A stretch of 64,000 bases of DNA from Chryseobacterium elymi (GTDB lineage Bacteria; Bacteroidota; Bacteroidia; Flavobacteriales; Weeksellaceae). Below the pieces are notes generated by a model. It was not told the DNA's origin. It saw only the letters and a list, made by a program, of their open reading frames with translations, and ran no database searches. The stretch spans positions 124,001 through 188,000 of the forward strand of contig NZ_QNUH01000008.1 of NCBI RefSeq assembly GCF_003385495.1, given 5' to 3'. Within the stretch, counting starts at the first letter, position 1. Every line of letters begins with the position of its first letter. Positions 8,475-17,638 of the stretch are shown in pieces. A program made the translations under genes and the position numbers.

Positions 8475-10805
8475 TTATATTTTCGTCAGTTTTGCATACT
8501 TCAGGATAAGATTTTTCTCTCCTTCATGTATGAAAATTACTTTAGCTTTGATGTTCTGCGGATCTGTACCATCAAGGAAAGAAACTTCCCCGATGCCGAA
8601 ACGGTCGTGTCTTACTTTGTCTCCTACTTCAATATCCTGTGAAGAAGCGCCGCTTGGATTGATAATTTTCGCCGTGCTTACCGGCTTCAGCTTTCTGACT
8701 TCAGGTGCAGGTTTTGAGCCTTCCCCTTTTTCAATGGTTTTCTTTTCAACTTTTCTGAAAGAACGCTGTTCGGAAGGATGCTCATCAAAAATATTGGATT
8801 TAATTCCTGTATTATTGATAAATCTCTTTTCCAGAGCAGGATTCAAGAATTCAATATATTCTTCATCTATTTCACTTAAGAATCTTGATGGTTCCGCATC
8901 CGTGATTTTCCCCCACTGAAAACGCGAAACTGCATACGAGAAAAATACCTGCTTTTCAGCTCTTGTTAAGGCTACATAAAATAAACGTCTTTCTTCTTCC
9001 AGGTCTTCCCTTGTCGCTGAGCTCATAAAGCTTGGGAATAGATTTTCCTCAAGTCCCACAAGATGTACCACCGGAAATTCCAGACCTTTAGACAGGTGAA
9101 TGGTCATTAAAGAAACCATATCTTCATCTGTATTTTTATCCTGAGTATCGGCAGAAAGAGCAATATTTTCAAGGAAATTCGGAAGGCTCGGATCTCCGTC
9201 TTCCAGCTGCATCTGCTCTTCAATGAATCCCTGCATAGAGTTCATTAATTCCTGCACGTTTTCTACCCTGGAAATTCCTTCAGGAGTCTGGTCATCCTTT
9301 AAGAATTTAATCAGTCCGCTGCGTTTGGCAACTTCCATAGCAACACTGTAAGCAGTATCAGTTTTCAGTAATACCTGGAAAGCTTTGATCATGGACCAGA
9401 AATCATTCAGTTTGATTAAAACACCGTTGTTTAAGCCCAACTGCGGAGCATACATCGGCAGATTATCCAGTACCTGTGAAATGGTTACATTATGGGAATC
9501 CGCAAAAACGATCAGTTTATTCTGTGTGGTTTCTCCAATTCCTCTTGTAGGGTAATTAATGATCCTCATCAATGCCTCAGAATCATTTTCATTAACCAGA
9601 AGACGCAGATAGGCAATAAGATCTTTCACCTCCTTTCTCTGATAGAACGAAAGCCCTCCGTAAACTTTGTAAGGAATATTTTTACGTCTCAGCGCGTCTT
9701 CAAATGCCCTGGTCTGTGAATTGGTTCTATATAAAATTGCAAAATCACTGTACTTTCTCTGGTCAGTGTTTCTGAGTTCCCAGATATTTCCGGCTACAAA
9801 ATTTGCTTCATCAGCGTCAGAAAGGGAACGGTATATTTTGATCTTGTCTCCTTCTTCATTATCGCTGAAAACATTCTTTTTAAACTGCTGTAAGTTTTTT
9901 GCGATGACAACGTTGGCTGCATTTACAATGTTCTGAGTCGAGCGGTAATTCTGCTCCAGAGAAACAGTTATCGCATCAGGATAATCCTTCTTAAAGTTTA
10001 AGATATTATAAATATTCGCGCCACGGAAGGAATAAATGGACTGTGCATCATCTCCTACCACACAGATATTTTCAAATTTTGAGGCCAGAGCTTTCACAAT
10101 AAGATACTGGGAATGGTTGGTATCCTGGTACTCATCTACCATGATATACCTGAACCTGTCCTGGTATTTGGCCAATACTTCCGGAAAACGGGTCAGTAAT
10201 TCATTGGTCTTTAGCAGTAAGTCATCAAAATCCATCGCGCCGTTCTTAAAACACGCTTCCACATATTTCTGGTAGATCTTTCCGATGAATTTCATATTGG
10301 CTTTTTCATCAGCTTCCATCAGTTCCGGATTGTTGAAATAGGCCTTTACTGTGATCAGATTATTTTTGTATGTTGAAATTCTTGCCTGAACTTTTTTAGG
10401 CTTATAAAGATCGGCATCGATGTTCATGTCTTTGAGTACTTTTCTGATAACATTCAAGGCATCCTGCTGGTCATAGATCGTAAAATTAGAAGGATAGCCC
10501 AGATAATGACCTTCAATTCTCAGGATTCTTGCAAAAACAGAGTGAAAAGTTCCCATCCATAAGCTTCTTGCATTGCTGTCTCCCACTACTTTCGCGATAC
10601 GGTCTTTCATTTCGCGGGCAGCTTTATTGGTAAACGTCAGGGCCAGAATATTGAAAGGGTCAATTCCGTTGTGGATCAGGTGGGCAATACGCATGGTGAG
10701 CACACGTGTCTTTCCGGACCCTGCGCCCGCAAGCACCATCAATGGTCCCTGTAGAGAGGTAACGGCTTCATATTGTGATTCATTGAGTCCTTTCAGATAA
10801 TCCAT
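8475..10805 (-). CDS. UvrD/PcrA-type ATP-dependent DNA helicase
   Basis: 776-residue superfamily 1A helicase of DNA repair and replication. Seen in order: Q-motif and Walker A GPLMVLAGAGSGKTRVL (about 20-36), motif Ia ALTFTNKAAREMK, Walker B IMVDEYQDTNHSQ, motif III VVGDDAQSIYSFRGA, motif IV LEQNYRSTQNI, motif V LMTIHLSKGLEFPVV and motif VI RLFYVALTRAEKQ. The C-terminal tail ends in a Tudor-like segment (GDKVRHDRFGIGEVSF), as in PcrA. A TAATTTTG box (10828-10835, minus strand) lies just upstream of the ATG at 10805. Whether it corresponds to UvrD or PcrA of model organisms cannot be settled from motifs. Confidence 0.95.
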   Translation of the reverse strand: MDYLKGLNESQYEAVTSLQGPLMVLAGAGSGKTRVLTMRIAHLIHNGIDPFNILALTFTNKAAREMKDRIAKVVGDSNARSLWMGTFHSVFARILRIEGHYLGYPSNFTIYDQQDALNVIRKVLKDMNIDADLYKPKKVQARISTYKNNLITVKAYFNNPELMEADEKANMKFIGKIYQKYVEACFKNGAMDFDDLLLKTNELLTRFPEVLAKYQDRFRYIMVDEYQDTNHSQYLIVKALASKFENICVVGDDAQSIYSFRGANIYNILNFKKDYPDAITVSLEQNYRSTQNIVNAANVVIAKNLQQFKKNVFSDNEEGDKIKIYRSLSDADEANFVAGNIWELRNTDQRKYSDFAILYRTNSQTRAFEDALRRKNIPYKVYGGLSFYQRKEVKDLIAYLRLLVNENDSEALMRIINYPTRGIGETTQNKLIVFADSHNVTISQVLDNLPMYAPQLGLNNGVLIKLNDFWSMIKAFQVLLKTDTAYSVAMEVAKRSGLIKFLKDDQTPEGISRVENVQELMNSMQGFIEEQMQLEDGDPSLPNFLENIALSADTQDKNTDEDMVSLMTIHLSKGLEFPVVHLVGLEENLFPSFMSSATREDLEEERRLFYVALTRAEKQVFFSYAVSRFQWGKITDAEPSRFLSEIDEEYIEFLNPALEKRFINNTGIKSNIFDEHPSEQRSFRKVEKKTIEKGEGSKPAPEVRKLKPVSTAKIINPSGASSQDIEVGDKVRHDRFGIGEVSFLDGTDPQNIKAKVIFIHEGEKNLILKYAKLTKI

Positions 10806-10827
10806 ACTGCAAAAAATTTTGGGAACA

Positions 10828-10835
10828 CAAAATTA
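10828..10835 (-). promoter_or_regulatory. -7 box of the helicase gene
   Basis: On the minus strand the sequence reads TAATTTTG, an exact TAnnTTTG match, 22 nt before the helicase ATG. Confidence 0.5.
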
Positions 10836-11089
10836 ATGTATTCAAAGGACAATTCAAATTATGAGTTTAATTTATAGAAAGTAAAAAATTAGACTGTCTG
10901 TTCTTAAGGGTTAGAACAGTTTTAATCATTTGAGTTTTTCACAATAGTCCACTTTCACTTTCTGTATTGGTAATATTATGGTTACAAAAAAATGGATTCA
11001 TAAGATTTTGCAAATCAAAAATAAGTAGAGTAATTATGTAACAAATACCGTGTTTGCCCTACTAATTTATACAAAACAATTTCTACTTT

Positions 11090-12403
11090 ATGAAAAAGCG
11101 ACTTCTTTCTGTAGCAGCAGCATCTTTCTTCGGAATGGTCCTGAATGCACAGCAAATTAAATTCGAAGAGTATGACCTGCCAAACGGTCTTCACGTAATT
11201 CTTCACCAGGACAATTCTGCGCCGGTAGTCACTACTGGGGTAATGTATCATGTAGGTGCGAAGGATGAAGTAAAGGGAAGAACAGGTTTTGCCCACTTTT
11301 TTGAACATCTTCTGTTTGAAGGAACCCCCAACATCAAAAGAGGTGACTGGTTTAAGATCGTTTCTTCAAACGGAGGACAAAATAATGCAAACACTACGAA
11401 TGACCGAACGTATTATTATGAAACATTCCCTTCCAACAACGAGCAGCTGGGTCTTTGGATGGAAGCTGAAAGAATGCGCCATGCCTTGATCAATCAAGTG
11501 GGGGTAGATACTCAGAGAGAGGTTGTAAAAGAGGAGAAAAGATTAAGAATGGACAACCAGCCTTATGGAAACCTTTTTCCTACTATTCAGAAAAATTTAT
11601 TTACGAATCACCCGTACAACTGGCCTACGATCGGTTCTATGGAAGATCTTAACTCTGCAAAACTGGAAGAGTTCCAGGCTTTCTATAAAAAATACTACGT
11701 TCCGAACAATGCCACATTGGTAGTTGCAGGAGATATCAAGCCTGAGCAGACTAAAAAATGGATCCAGGAATACTACGGAGGAATCCAGAAAGGAACCCTT
11801 TATCCAAAAGATTTCCCGAAAGATGCTCCTATAACTCAGGAAAAAGAGGTAACGGCTACAGACCCGAACATTCAGCTTCCTGCGTATATTTTCGCGTACA
11901 GAACTCCGGCGAATAAAGAAAAAGATGCCTATGTTCTAGATATGCTTTCATCTTATCTGAGCAATGGTAAATCTTCAGTTTTATACAAAAAATTAGTTGA
12001 TCAGGATAAAAAAGCGCTTGCCGTACAGGCTTTCAACCAGGGTCTTGAAGATTACAGTATTTTCGCATTCTTCGCAATCCCGATGGGCCAGACTACAAAA
12101 CAGACTTTACAGGCGGATATTGATGCTGAAATTAAAAAACTGCAAACAGGTCTGATCTCCGAGGAAGATTATCAGAAGCTTCAAAACCAGTATGAGAATC
12201 AGTTCGTAAATGCCAACTCAAGTATTCAGGGAATTGCGGCTTCATTGGCAACCAATCATGTTCTGATGGGTGATACCAACCTGATCAATAAGGAAATCGA
12301 CATTTACAGATCGATCACGAGACAGGATCTGCAGAATGCGGCTAAAAAATATCTGAATTCCAATCAAAGAGTAATCATTAATTACGTTCCTGAAAAAAAG
12401 TAA
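11090..12403 (+). CDS. M16 family zinc metallopeptidase, catalytic subunit
   Basis: 437 residues with a signal peptide (1 to about 20), so periplasmic. The inverted zinc motif HxxEH is intact as H69-F-F-E72-H73, with the distal glutamate in REVVKEEKR near 148-149. Two M16 half-domains follow, including the R/Y-type segment of the C-terminal half. The adjacent downstream gene encodes an M16 protein lacking the zinc motif. The pair resembles the two-subunit M16 peptidases in which one chain is catalytic and the other structural. Substrate is unknown. The ATG is confirmed by the signal peptide. Confidence 0.93.
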   Translation: MKKRLLSVAAASFFGMVLNAQQIKFEEYDLPNGLHVILHQDNSAPVVTTGVMYHVGAKDEVKGRTGFAHFFEHLLFEGTPNIKRGDWFKIVSSNGGQNNANTTNDRTYYYETFPSNNEQLGLWMEAERMRHALINQVGVDTQREVVKEEKRLRMDNQPYGNLFPTIQKNLFTNHPYNWPTIGSMEDLNSAKLEEFQAFYKKYYVPNNATLVVAGDIKPEQTKKWIQEYYGGIQKGTLYPKDFPKDAPITQEKEVTATDPNIQLPAYIFAYRTPANKEKDAYVLDMLSSYLSNGKSSVLYKKLVDQDKKALAVQAFNQGLEDYSIFAFFAIPMGQTTKQTLQADIDAEIKKLQTGLISEEDYQKLQNQYENQFVNANSSIQGIAASLATNHVLMGDTNLINKEIDIYRSITRQDLQNAAKKYLNSNQRVIINYVPEKK

Positions 12404-12456
12404 TCATTTAAAACTCAGGTTTTGAAATATGATTATTAAAAATTAAATTTTTACAA

Positions 12457-14502
12457 ATGAAAAAGCAATTAACATATATAGCTGCAGCGTTTTTATTCGC
12501 AGGAACGGTTTCAGCACAAAAAATTGACCTTAATGCAATGCCGAAACCGGGACCTACTCCTGCGATCAACATTGCAAAACCAAAAACTTTCCAGCTAAGC
12601 AATGGTCTTACGGTAATGGTTGTGGAAAACAATAAACTACCAAGAGTAAACACTACTCTTTCTATGGACAGACCGCCTTTCCTCGAAGGAAGCGTAGCCG
12701 GAGTAAGCTCTATCATGGCTGAGCAGTTCGAAAACGGAACAACCAATCTGAGCAAAGAGGATTTTAATAAAAAAGTAGATTATCTGGGAGCCAATTTAAA
12801 CTTTTCTTCCAATGGTGCTTTTGCGAATTCTCTTTCAAAATATTTCCCTGAGGTACTGGGTTTAATGGCAGATGCGATCATTAATCCAAAGTTCTCTGCG
12901 GAAGAAATCCAAAGCTCAAAGGAAAGAGCATTGGAAGGATTAAAGGCAGATGAAAAAAATGCTTCTTCCATTGCTTCTAAAGTTTCCAATGCATTAATGT
13001 ATGGTAAAAATACAGCCAGAGGTGAATTCGAAACCGTGGAAACGATCAATAAAATCCAATTGGCTGACGTACAAAACGTTTATAAAAAATATTACGCTCC
13101 GGACAATGCTTATTTAGTAATTGTAGGTGATGTGAAATTTGACAAGGTAAAATCACTGGTAGAAAAAGCTTTCAGCGGATGGAAAAAGGCCAATACACCG
13201 GCAACTACACTGGAACCGGCTTCCAATCTATCCAAAACAGAGATTAATGTGGTAGATGTTCCTTCGGCTGTACAGTCTGTGGTTTCGGTGAATAACCTGA
13301 ACAATCTTAAAATGAAAGATCCCAATTATTTTGCTGCTACAATGGCCAATTATATCTTAGGCGGAGGCGGTGAAGCGAGACTTTTCATGAACCTTCGCGA
13401 AAAGAACGGATTCACTTATGGTGCTTATTCTAGTATGAATGCCGGTAAATATTCTTCTGACTTTTCAGCTGATGCAAGTGTAAGAAATGAGGTTACGGAT
13501 AAAGCAGTTAAGGAATTTATGAATGAACTTAATGCCATTTCTACCGTAAAACCTGAAGAACTGGAAAATGCCAAGGCTAAGCTGAAAGGTTCTTTCATCA
13601 TGTCTCTGGAGAAGCCCGAAACGATTGCCAAATTTGCTTTAAATCAAAAGGTCCAGGACCTTCCGTCTGATTTCTATACCAATTATTTAAAATCAATTGA
13701 TAAGGTAACTGCAGCTGATATTTCCAATGCAGTAAAATCTACCATTTTACCCAATCAAAGCAGAATTTTCATTGCCGGTAAAGCCGCTGATATTTCTGAA
13801 GGGCTTGAAAAACTAGGCTACCCTGTAAAATATTACGATAAAGAAGCTAATCCGGTAGCAAAACCGACTGCACAAAAAGTAGATGCCAATGTAAGTGTAG
13901 CTTCTATCGCTGATAAATACATCACTGCAATCGGAGGAAAAGCAAATCTCGCAAAAATCTCTTCTTACACAATGGATGCTTCGATGTCTATGCAGGGGCA
14001 GAATATTGATTTTAAAATCATAAAAGCTCAGGGTGGAAAGGAATCAACATCAGTTACCGCCATGGGCCAGGTTGTTCAAAAGCAGGTTTTCGACGGAAAA
14101 CAGGGATATTCTGAGCAAATGGGACAAAAAACACCTATGAAACCGGAACAAGTTGCTGAAAAACAGAAAAATACTGAATTATTTGAAGAGTTAGGTTTTG
14201 CAAAATCTTCAGAATACAAAGTGGCTGGAATTGAAAAAATTGGTGGTGAAGATTCTTATGCTGTAAAAGGTAATAATGTAACGTATTACTACAGTGTAGC
14301 TACAGGATTAAAAACAGGAGAAACCAGAACTGCAAAAGCGCAGGGACAGGAAGTAACCATTCCTACCACTTTCTCTAATTACAAAGATGTAAATGGTGTG
14401 AAAATGCCATATACCATCTCCGTAAGCCAAATGGGCATGGATATGGTAATGAATGTAAAATCATACGAAGTGAACCAGGCTAAAGATTCTGATTTTAAAT
14501 AA
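12457..14502 (+). CDS. M16 peptidase homologue lacking the zinc motif, with C-terminal extension
   Basis: 681 residues, signal peptide 1 to about 20. The M16 fold is clear (FQLSNGLTVMVVENNKLPRVNT; SKERALEGLKADEKNASSIA; LGGGGEARLFMNLREKNGFTYGAYS), but at the HxxEH place the sequence reads MAEQFENGTT, so it should not bind zinc. The glycine-rich loop and FTYG block of the non-catalytic partner class are intact. After about residue 475 there is an extra domain of some 200 residues starting YITAIGGKANLAKISSYT, which resembles lipoprotein-sorting (LolA-like) beta domains. It lies 53 bp after the catalytic M16 gene, so an operon is very likely. Confidence 0.9.
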   Translation: MKKQLTYIAAAFLFAGTVSAQKIDLNAMPKPGPTPAINIAKPKTFQLSNGLTVMVVENNKLPRVNTTLSMDRPPFLEGSVAGVSSIMAEQFENGTTNLSKEDFNKKVDYLGANLNFSSNGAFANSLSKYFPEVLGLMADAIINPKFSAEEIQSSKERALEGLKADEKNASSIASKVSNALMYGKNTARGEFETVETINKIQLADVQNVYKKYYAPDNAYLVIVGDVKFDKVKSLVEKAFSGWKKANTPATTLEPASNLSKTEINVVDVPSAVQSVVSVNNLNNLKMKDPNYFAATMANYILGGGGEARLFMNLREKNGFTYGAYSSMNAGKYSSDFSADASVRNEVTDKAVKEFMNELNAISTVKPEELENAKAKLKGSFIMSLEKPETIAKFALNQKVQDLPSDFYTNYLKSIDKVTAADISNAVKSTILPNQSRIFIAGKAADISEGLEKLGYPVKYYDKEANPVAKPTAQKVDANVSVASIADKYITAIGGKANLAKISSYTMDASMSMQGQNIDFKIIKAQGGKESTSVTAMGQVVQKQVFDGKQGYSEQMGQKTPMKPEQVAEKQKNTELFEELGFAKSSEYKVAGIEKIGGEDSYAVKGNNVTYYYSVATGLKTGETRTAKAQGQEVTIPTTFSNYKDVNGVKMPYTISVSQMGMDMVMNVKSYEVNQAKDSDFK

Positions 14503-14522
14503 AGAATACTCTTTTTTTATAT

Positions 14523-14550
14523 AAAAACGGCAGCTGACGCTGCCGTTTTT
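14523..14550 (+). terminator. Terminator after the M16 pair
   Basis: Perfect 11-bp stem AAAAACGGCAG / CTGCCGTTTTT with a 6-nt loop, 20 bp after the stop codon. Confidence 0.9.
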
Positions 14551-14580
14551 ATTTTTAAATAACATTTACTGTGATCTTCT

Positions 14581-14610
14581 TTGCCATTCGGTAAAAAAAG
14601 ATTAAATTTG
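14581..14610 (+). promoter_or_regulatory. secG promoter
   Basis: TTG at 14581-14583, 19 bp, then TAAATTTG at 14603-14610. Both elements and the spacing match the flavobacterial primary sigma consensus. The expected leader is about 20 nt. Confidence 0.7.
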
Positions 14611-14635
14611 CCCATTCAAAAAGATATCAGAATTA

Positions 14636-14995
14636 ATGGATACTATATTTACACTATTGATGGTTCTTGTTATGATTGCCAGCATCTTATTGGTAATCAT
14701 CGTTATGGCTCAAAATCCTAAAGGAGGAGGCCTTTCCAGTACTTTCGGAGGTGCATCACCTGCACAGTTCGGAGTACAGAGAACCAATGATTTCATGGAA
14801 AAAGCAACATGGACTCTGGGCGCAGTAATCATCGTTCTTATCCTTATAAGCGTTGTGATCACAGGTAAGCCTACAACAGCAGCTCCTGCACAGCAGCAGC
14901 CAGTGAAGAAAGAAACTACAGCTCCGGCTAAACAATCTACTCCAGCGGCGACTACCACTACTCCGGCTCAGACACCTGTAGCTCCGGCAAAATAA
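14636..14995 (+). CDS. secG: Preprotein translocase subunit SecG
   Basis: 119 residues. Membrane segment one is about 3-25 and segment two about 58-77, separated by the conserved SecG loop AQNPKGGGLSSTFGGASPAQFGVQRTNDFMEKATW. The protein is a non-essential stabiliser of the SecYEG channel in the inner membrane. It carries a long C-terminal tail of about 40 residues rich in Ala, Pro, Thr and Gln, as often seen in Bacteroidetes SecG; no function for the tail is evident. It has its own promoter (14581-14610) and terminator (15021-15045). Confidence 0.95.
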   Translation: MDTIFTLLMVLVMIASILLVIIVMAQNPKGGGLSSTFGGASPAQFGVQRTNDFMEKATWTLGAVIIVLILISVVITGKPTTAAPAQQQPVKKETTAPAKQSTPAATTTTPAQTPVAPAK

Positions 14996-15020
14996 TAACA
15001 GATTTATCTTATATACAACA

Positions 15021-15045
15021 AAAGCAGTTCAAATTGAACTGCTTT
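15021..15045. terminator. Bidirectional terminator between secG and the glycosyltransferase
   Basis: 10-bp stem AAAGCAGTTC / GAACTGCTTT, 5-nt loop, with T-runs on both sides, between two convergent genes. Confidence 0.9.
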
Positions 15046-15046
15046 T

Positions 15047-15880
15047 TTATTTTAGCTTGATCTTCTCGATCTTGTGACGAAGCCTTAGTCCTGCTTTTAA
15101 AAATGAATACTGCATAGGCTTAGATTCTCTGTAATATTTATCAATAAAGATCTGCATAGCCCCATAAAACCGGTCAAGATACACCTCATCTTTAATAGTA
15201 CTCTCTCCTTTATGATGGAGAAGGGAAGCCTTTCCATAATAATAGTTTTTATAACCGCTTCTCAACAGCGTATAGCACAGATCAATGTCTTCCCCGTACA
15301 TAAAATATGCTTCATCCAGCCCACCAATTTTTTCATAAACCTCTCTTCTGATTAATAAAAAAGCTCCGGTAACCACATCTACTTCTGCAACTGCATTTTC
15401 ATCAATATCACTTCTGTAATAGGATTGTGAATTGCTTCTCTTGAAATTCGTAAACAGCTTTTCAAAAGAATTGAACATATCCGGTACTGAGCGTTTACTT
15501 TCAGGCAGAAAGTTCCCCTCTGCATCATGCATCCTTACCCCGAGGCATCCAAAATCCGGTTTAGAATCAGAAAAATCCAGAATATCTTTCATATAATATC
15601 CTTCCAGTTCGGTATCCGGATTTAAAAGAAGAACATATTCTCCGGCTGCTGTTTTTATCGCTTTGTTATTGGCAACAGCAAAACCTTCATTATGTTCGGA
15701 GGATATAAAATGGACCTTGGGAAATTCCGGAATGAGATCACTCCAGGAAGCATCAGTAGATGCATTGTCTATAACAATTACTTCATAATCCTCCCCTTCC
15801 GCATATTTTTGGATAGACAGAAGGCAATTTCTCAACAGCCTGGTCACATTATAATTGACAATGATTATTGACAGCTTCAT
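15047..15880 (-). CDS. Family 2 glycosyltransferase
   Basis: 277 residues starting at the ATG at 15880. A longer frame reaching into recR exists but starts without any family sequence, whereas MKLSIIIVNYN is the canonical GT2 opening. Nucleotide-binding IVIDNASTDAS (about 33-43), the DxD-like PDTELEG and the acceptor block GAFLLIRREVYEKIGGLDEAYFMYGEDIDLC with its ED are present. This places it with rhamnosyltransferase-like GT2 enzymes of surface polysaccharide synthesis; the sugar is unknown. One base separates its start from the recR stop, so it is translationally coupled to recR. Confidence 0.92.
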   Translation of the reverse strand: MKLSIIIVNYNVTRLLRNCLLSIQKYAEGEDYEVIVIDNASTDASWSDLIPEFPKVHFISSEHNEGFAVANNKAIKTAAGEYVLLLNPDTELEGYYMKDILDFSDSKPDFGCLGVRMHDAEGNFLPESKRSVPDMFNSFEKLFTNFKRSNSQSYYRSDIDENAVAEVDVVTGAFLLIRREVYEKIGGLDEAYFMYGEDIDLCYTLLRSGYKNYYYGKASLLHHKGESTIKDEVYLDRFYGAMQIFIDKYYRESKPMQYSFLKAGLRLRHKIEKIKLK

Positions 15881-15881
15881 A

Positions 15882-16493
15882 TTAATCCTTTTCGTTGTAT
15901 GGCAGCCTGTTAATAATGGATCTTCCCAAAGATACTTCATCTGCATATTCCAGTTCGTCTCCTACTGAGATTCCTCTGGCAATGCTTGAAAAACTGACCT
16001 TAAAGTTTTTAAATTTTTTGTAAATATAATAGGCTGTTGTATCCCCTTCCATTGTGGCACTTAACGCAAAAATAAATTCTTTTACCCCGCCTTCGTTCAC
16101 TTTTCTTTCAATACTCGGTATATTCAGCTGATTGGGCCCAACGCCTTCCATCGGTGATATTTTCCCACCCAAGATCAGGTATTTCCCTGTAAACTTTCCT
16201 GTATTTTCAATGGCAATTACGTCACGTACATCTTCAACGATACAGATCAGCTCGCTGTTCCTTTTTTCATTGCTGCAGATCTCACAAACGTCAAAATCTG
16301 AAAAATTATGGCATTCTTTGCAATATTTTATTTCGTTAACAAGGTTGATCAATGAGTTTCCAAGTCCTATTGCTCTGGAACTGGGTTGTTTTAACAGATG
16401 CAATGCCAATCTCAACGCTGTTTTTCTCCCGATTCCGGGCAGCCCTGAAATTTCGTCTACGGCTTTTGCTAACACTTTACTAGGGTAATCCAT
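15882..16493 (-). CDS. recR: Recombination mediator RecR
   Basis: 203 residues. Helix-hairpin-helix LPGIGRKTALRLALHLL (about 18-34), a four-cysteine zinc finger (CKECHNFSDFDVCEIC) and the Toprim domain with CIVEDVRDVIAIENTGKFTGKY are all present. Acts with RecF/RecO to load RecA at gaps. The ATG at 16493 opens onto the repeat-filled gap. The GT2 gene follows within one base. Confidence 0.96.
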   Translation of the reverse strand: MDYPSKVLAKAVDEISGLPGIGRKTALRLALHLLKQPSSRAIGLGNSLINLVNEIKYCKECHNFSDFDVCEICSNEKRNSELICIVEDVRDVIAIENTGKFTGKYLILGGKISPMEGVGPNQLNIPSIERKVNEGGVKEFIFALSATMEGDTTAYYIYKKFKNFKVSFSSIARGISVGDELEYADEVSLGRSIINRLPYNEKD

Positions 16494-17014
16494 AACTACA
16501 AAAATAAGGAATATTGTTGAGAATTGAAGGGGTTTATGAGTTAGAGAGTCAGAGAGTTTTAGGGCTTTTAGCGTTGGGGAATTATAAGTTTCAGGGGCGT
16601 ACTCCGGGGTGCAGGTCGGAGCGTTGAAGGGGTTTAGAGCATGTGGTTATAAAAGAAGTTGATAAACTAAAACCTGACATGGTCAGAAATATAGAATAAA
16701 AAACCAATATCTGGAGGCTGAGGCTCCCGAAGCCACCAGTACTCATGTCTGAAATCTGAAATCTGGCATCTGGATTCTTGACTCTTACATCGTGGTTCGC
16801 TCACTCACCATTCACTTGCAAAGCAAAATTCACCATTGGCATTTTCCAACCTGAATCTCAGCCTTAACCTAAAGTCTCATGTCTCGTGTCTGAAATCTGG
16901 CATCTGATATCTAAAATCTCGGTTCTTGACTCTTGGTTCTTGGTTCTTGGTTCTTGGTTCTTAGTTCTAAAAAAACCTTTATCTTTGGGGTTCTAATATG
17001 AAAAAAATAAACTA
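16494..17014. repeat. Composite degenerate intergenic repeat, copy A, with heptamer array
   Basis: A 521-bp gap between divergent genes without a plausible ORF. Left block (about 16519-16600): repeated short words such as GAGAGTCAGAGAG. Middle: CTCCCGAAGCCACCAGTACTC (about 16724-16744). Right block (16741-16967): words TCTGAAATCTG, TGACTC, CACTTGCAAAGCAAAATTCACC. It ends in a heptamer array with four exact TTGGTTC units (16933-16960) and one TTAGTTC. The same word order recurs near 32.2 kb, and reversed near 26.8 and 60.9 kb. Confidence 0.8.
16980..16987 (+). promoter_or_regulatory. -7 box of the LURP-one-related gene
   Basis: TATCTTTG, an exact TAnnTTTG match, 28 nt before the ATG at 17015 and directly downstream of the TTGGTTC heptamer array. 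The nearest TTG of the array is 23 bp upstream. Confidence 0.45.
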
Positions 17015-17620
17015 ATGGTACTTAAAAACCTAAATTATCCTCTGGATTTCAAATTTAAAATCTCCACTTTGGCAAGTGATTTCAATATTACAGACAGAAA
17101 CGGGAACTATGTAGCGTATGTCCGTCAGAAAATGTTCAAGCTGAAGGAAGATGTTATTGTTTTCAATGACGAAAGCAAATCTAAAGAGCTTTTCAGGATC
17201 AAAGCCAATCAATGGATCGATTTCAATGCTTCTTATTCTTTAAACGACCTCACTGACAACAAAAATTACGGAAGACTGGCAAGAAAAGGGATGCGCTCTC
17301 TCTGGAAATCTACTTATGACATCCTGGATTCAAACGACCAACCCAAATTCACAGTCACAGAGGATAATGCATGGACAAAATTCTTTGATGGCATGGTGAG
17401 TGAGATTCCAATTATAGGAATGTTCACAGGATATTTTCTTAACCCCGCTTATACCGTAAGAGGTATTGACGGAAAAGAATATTTTAAACTTAAAAAAATG
17501 CCTTCGTTCTTCGGAAGAAGATTCCAGCTTGACAGAATGATCGATATTGATGACGAAGACGAAAGTTTAGTCATCTTATCCTTACTGATGATGGTTCTTC
17601 TTGAAAGAGCAAGAGGCTAA
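17015..17620 (+). CDS. LURP-one-related (tubby-like) family protein
   Basis: 201 residues, no signal peptide. The pattern of short beta strands ending in polar turns (FKISTLASDFNITDRNGNYVAYVRQKMFKLKEDVIVFND; FTVTEDN; YTVRGIDGKEYFKLKKMPSFFGRRFQLDR) is that of the LURP-one/tubby C-terminal-like beta barrel around a hydrophobic core helix (IIGMFTGYFLN). The C-terminus VILSLLMMVLLERARG is a helix. Function is unknown. A five-codon mini-ORF (ATG at 16998) ends in TAATG overlapping this start, a possible coupling device. Confidence 0.7.
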   Translation: MVLKNLNYPLDFKFKISTLASDFNITDRNGNYVAYVRQKMFKLKEDVIVFNDESKSKELFRIKANQWIDFNASYSLNDLTDNKNYGRLARKGMRSLWKSTYDILDSNDQPKFTVTEDNAWTKFFDGMVSEIPIIGMFTGYFLNPAYTVRGIDGKEYFKLKKMPSFFGRRFQLDRMIDIDDEDESLVILSLLMMVLLERARG

Positions 17621-17638
17621 ACATAAAAACCACAGACA

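Noticed and set aside
8415..8919. Two plus-strand ORFs inside and beside the helicase 3' end
   Set aside because: They lie antisense to the helicase coding sequence; their open frames follow from its codon bias.
11015..11308. Minus-strand ORF at the M16 gene start
   Set aside because: Antisense shadow of the signal peptide and first domain of the M16 gene; no start context or motif.
16494..17014. CRISPR-like direct repeats in the repeat-filled gap
   Set aside because: The heptamers are contiguous without spacers, and the longer words vary in length and spacing, so it is not a CRISPR array.
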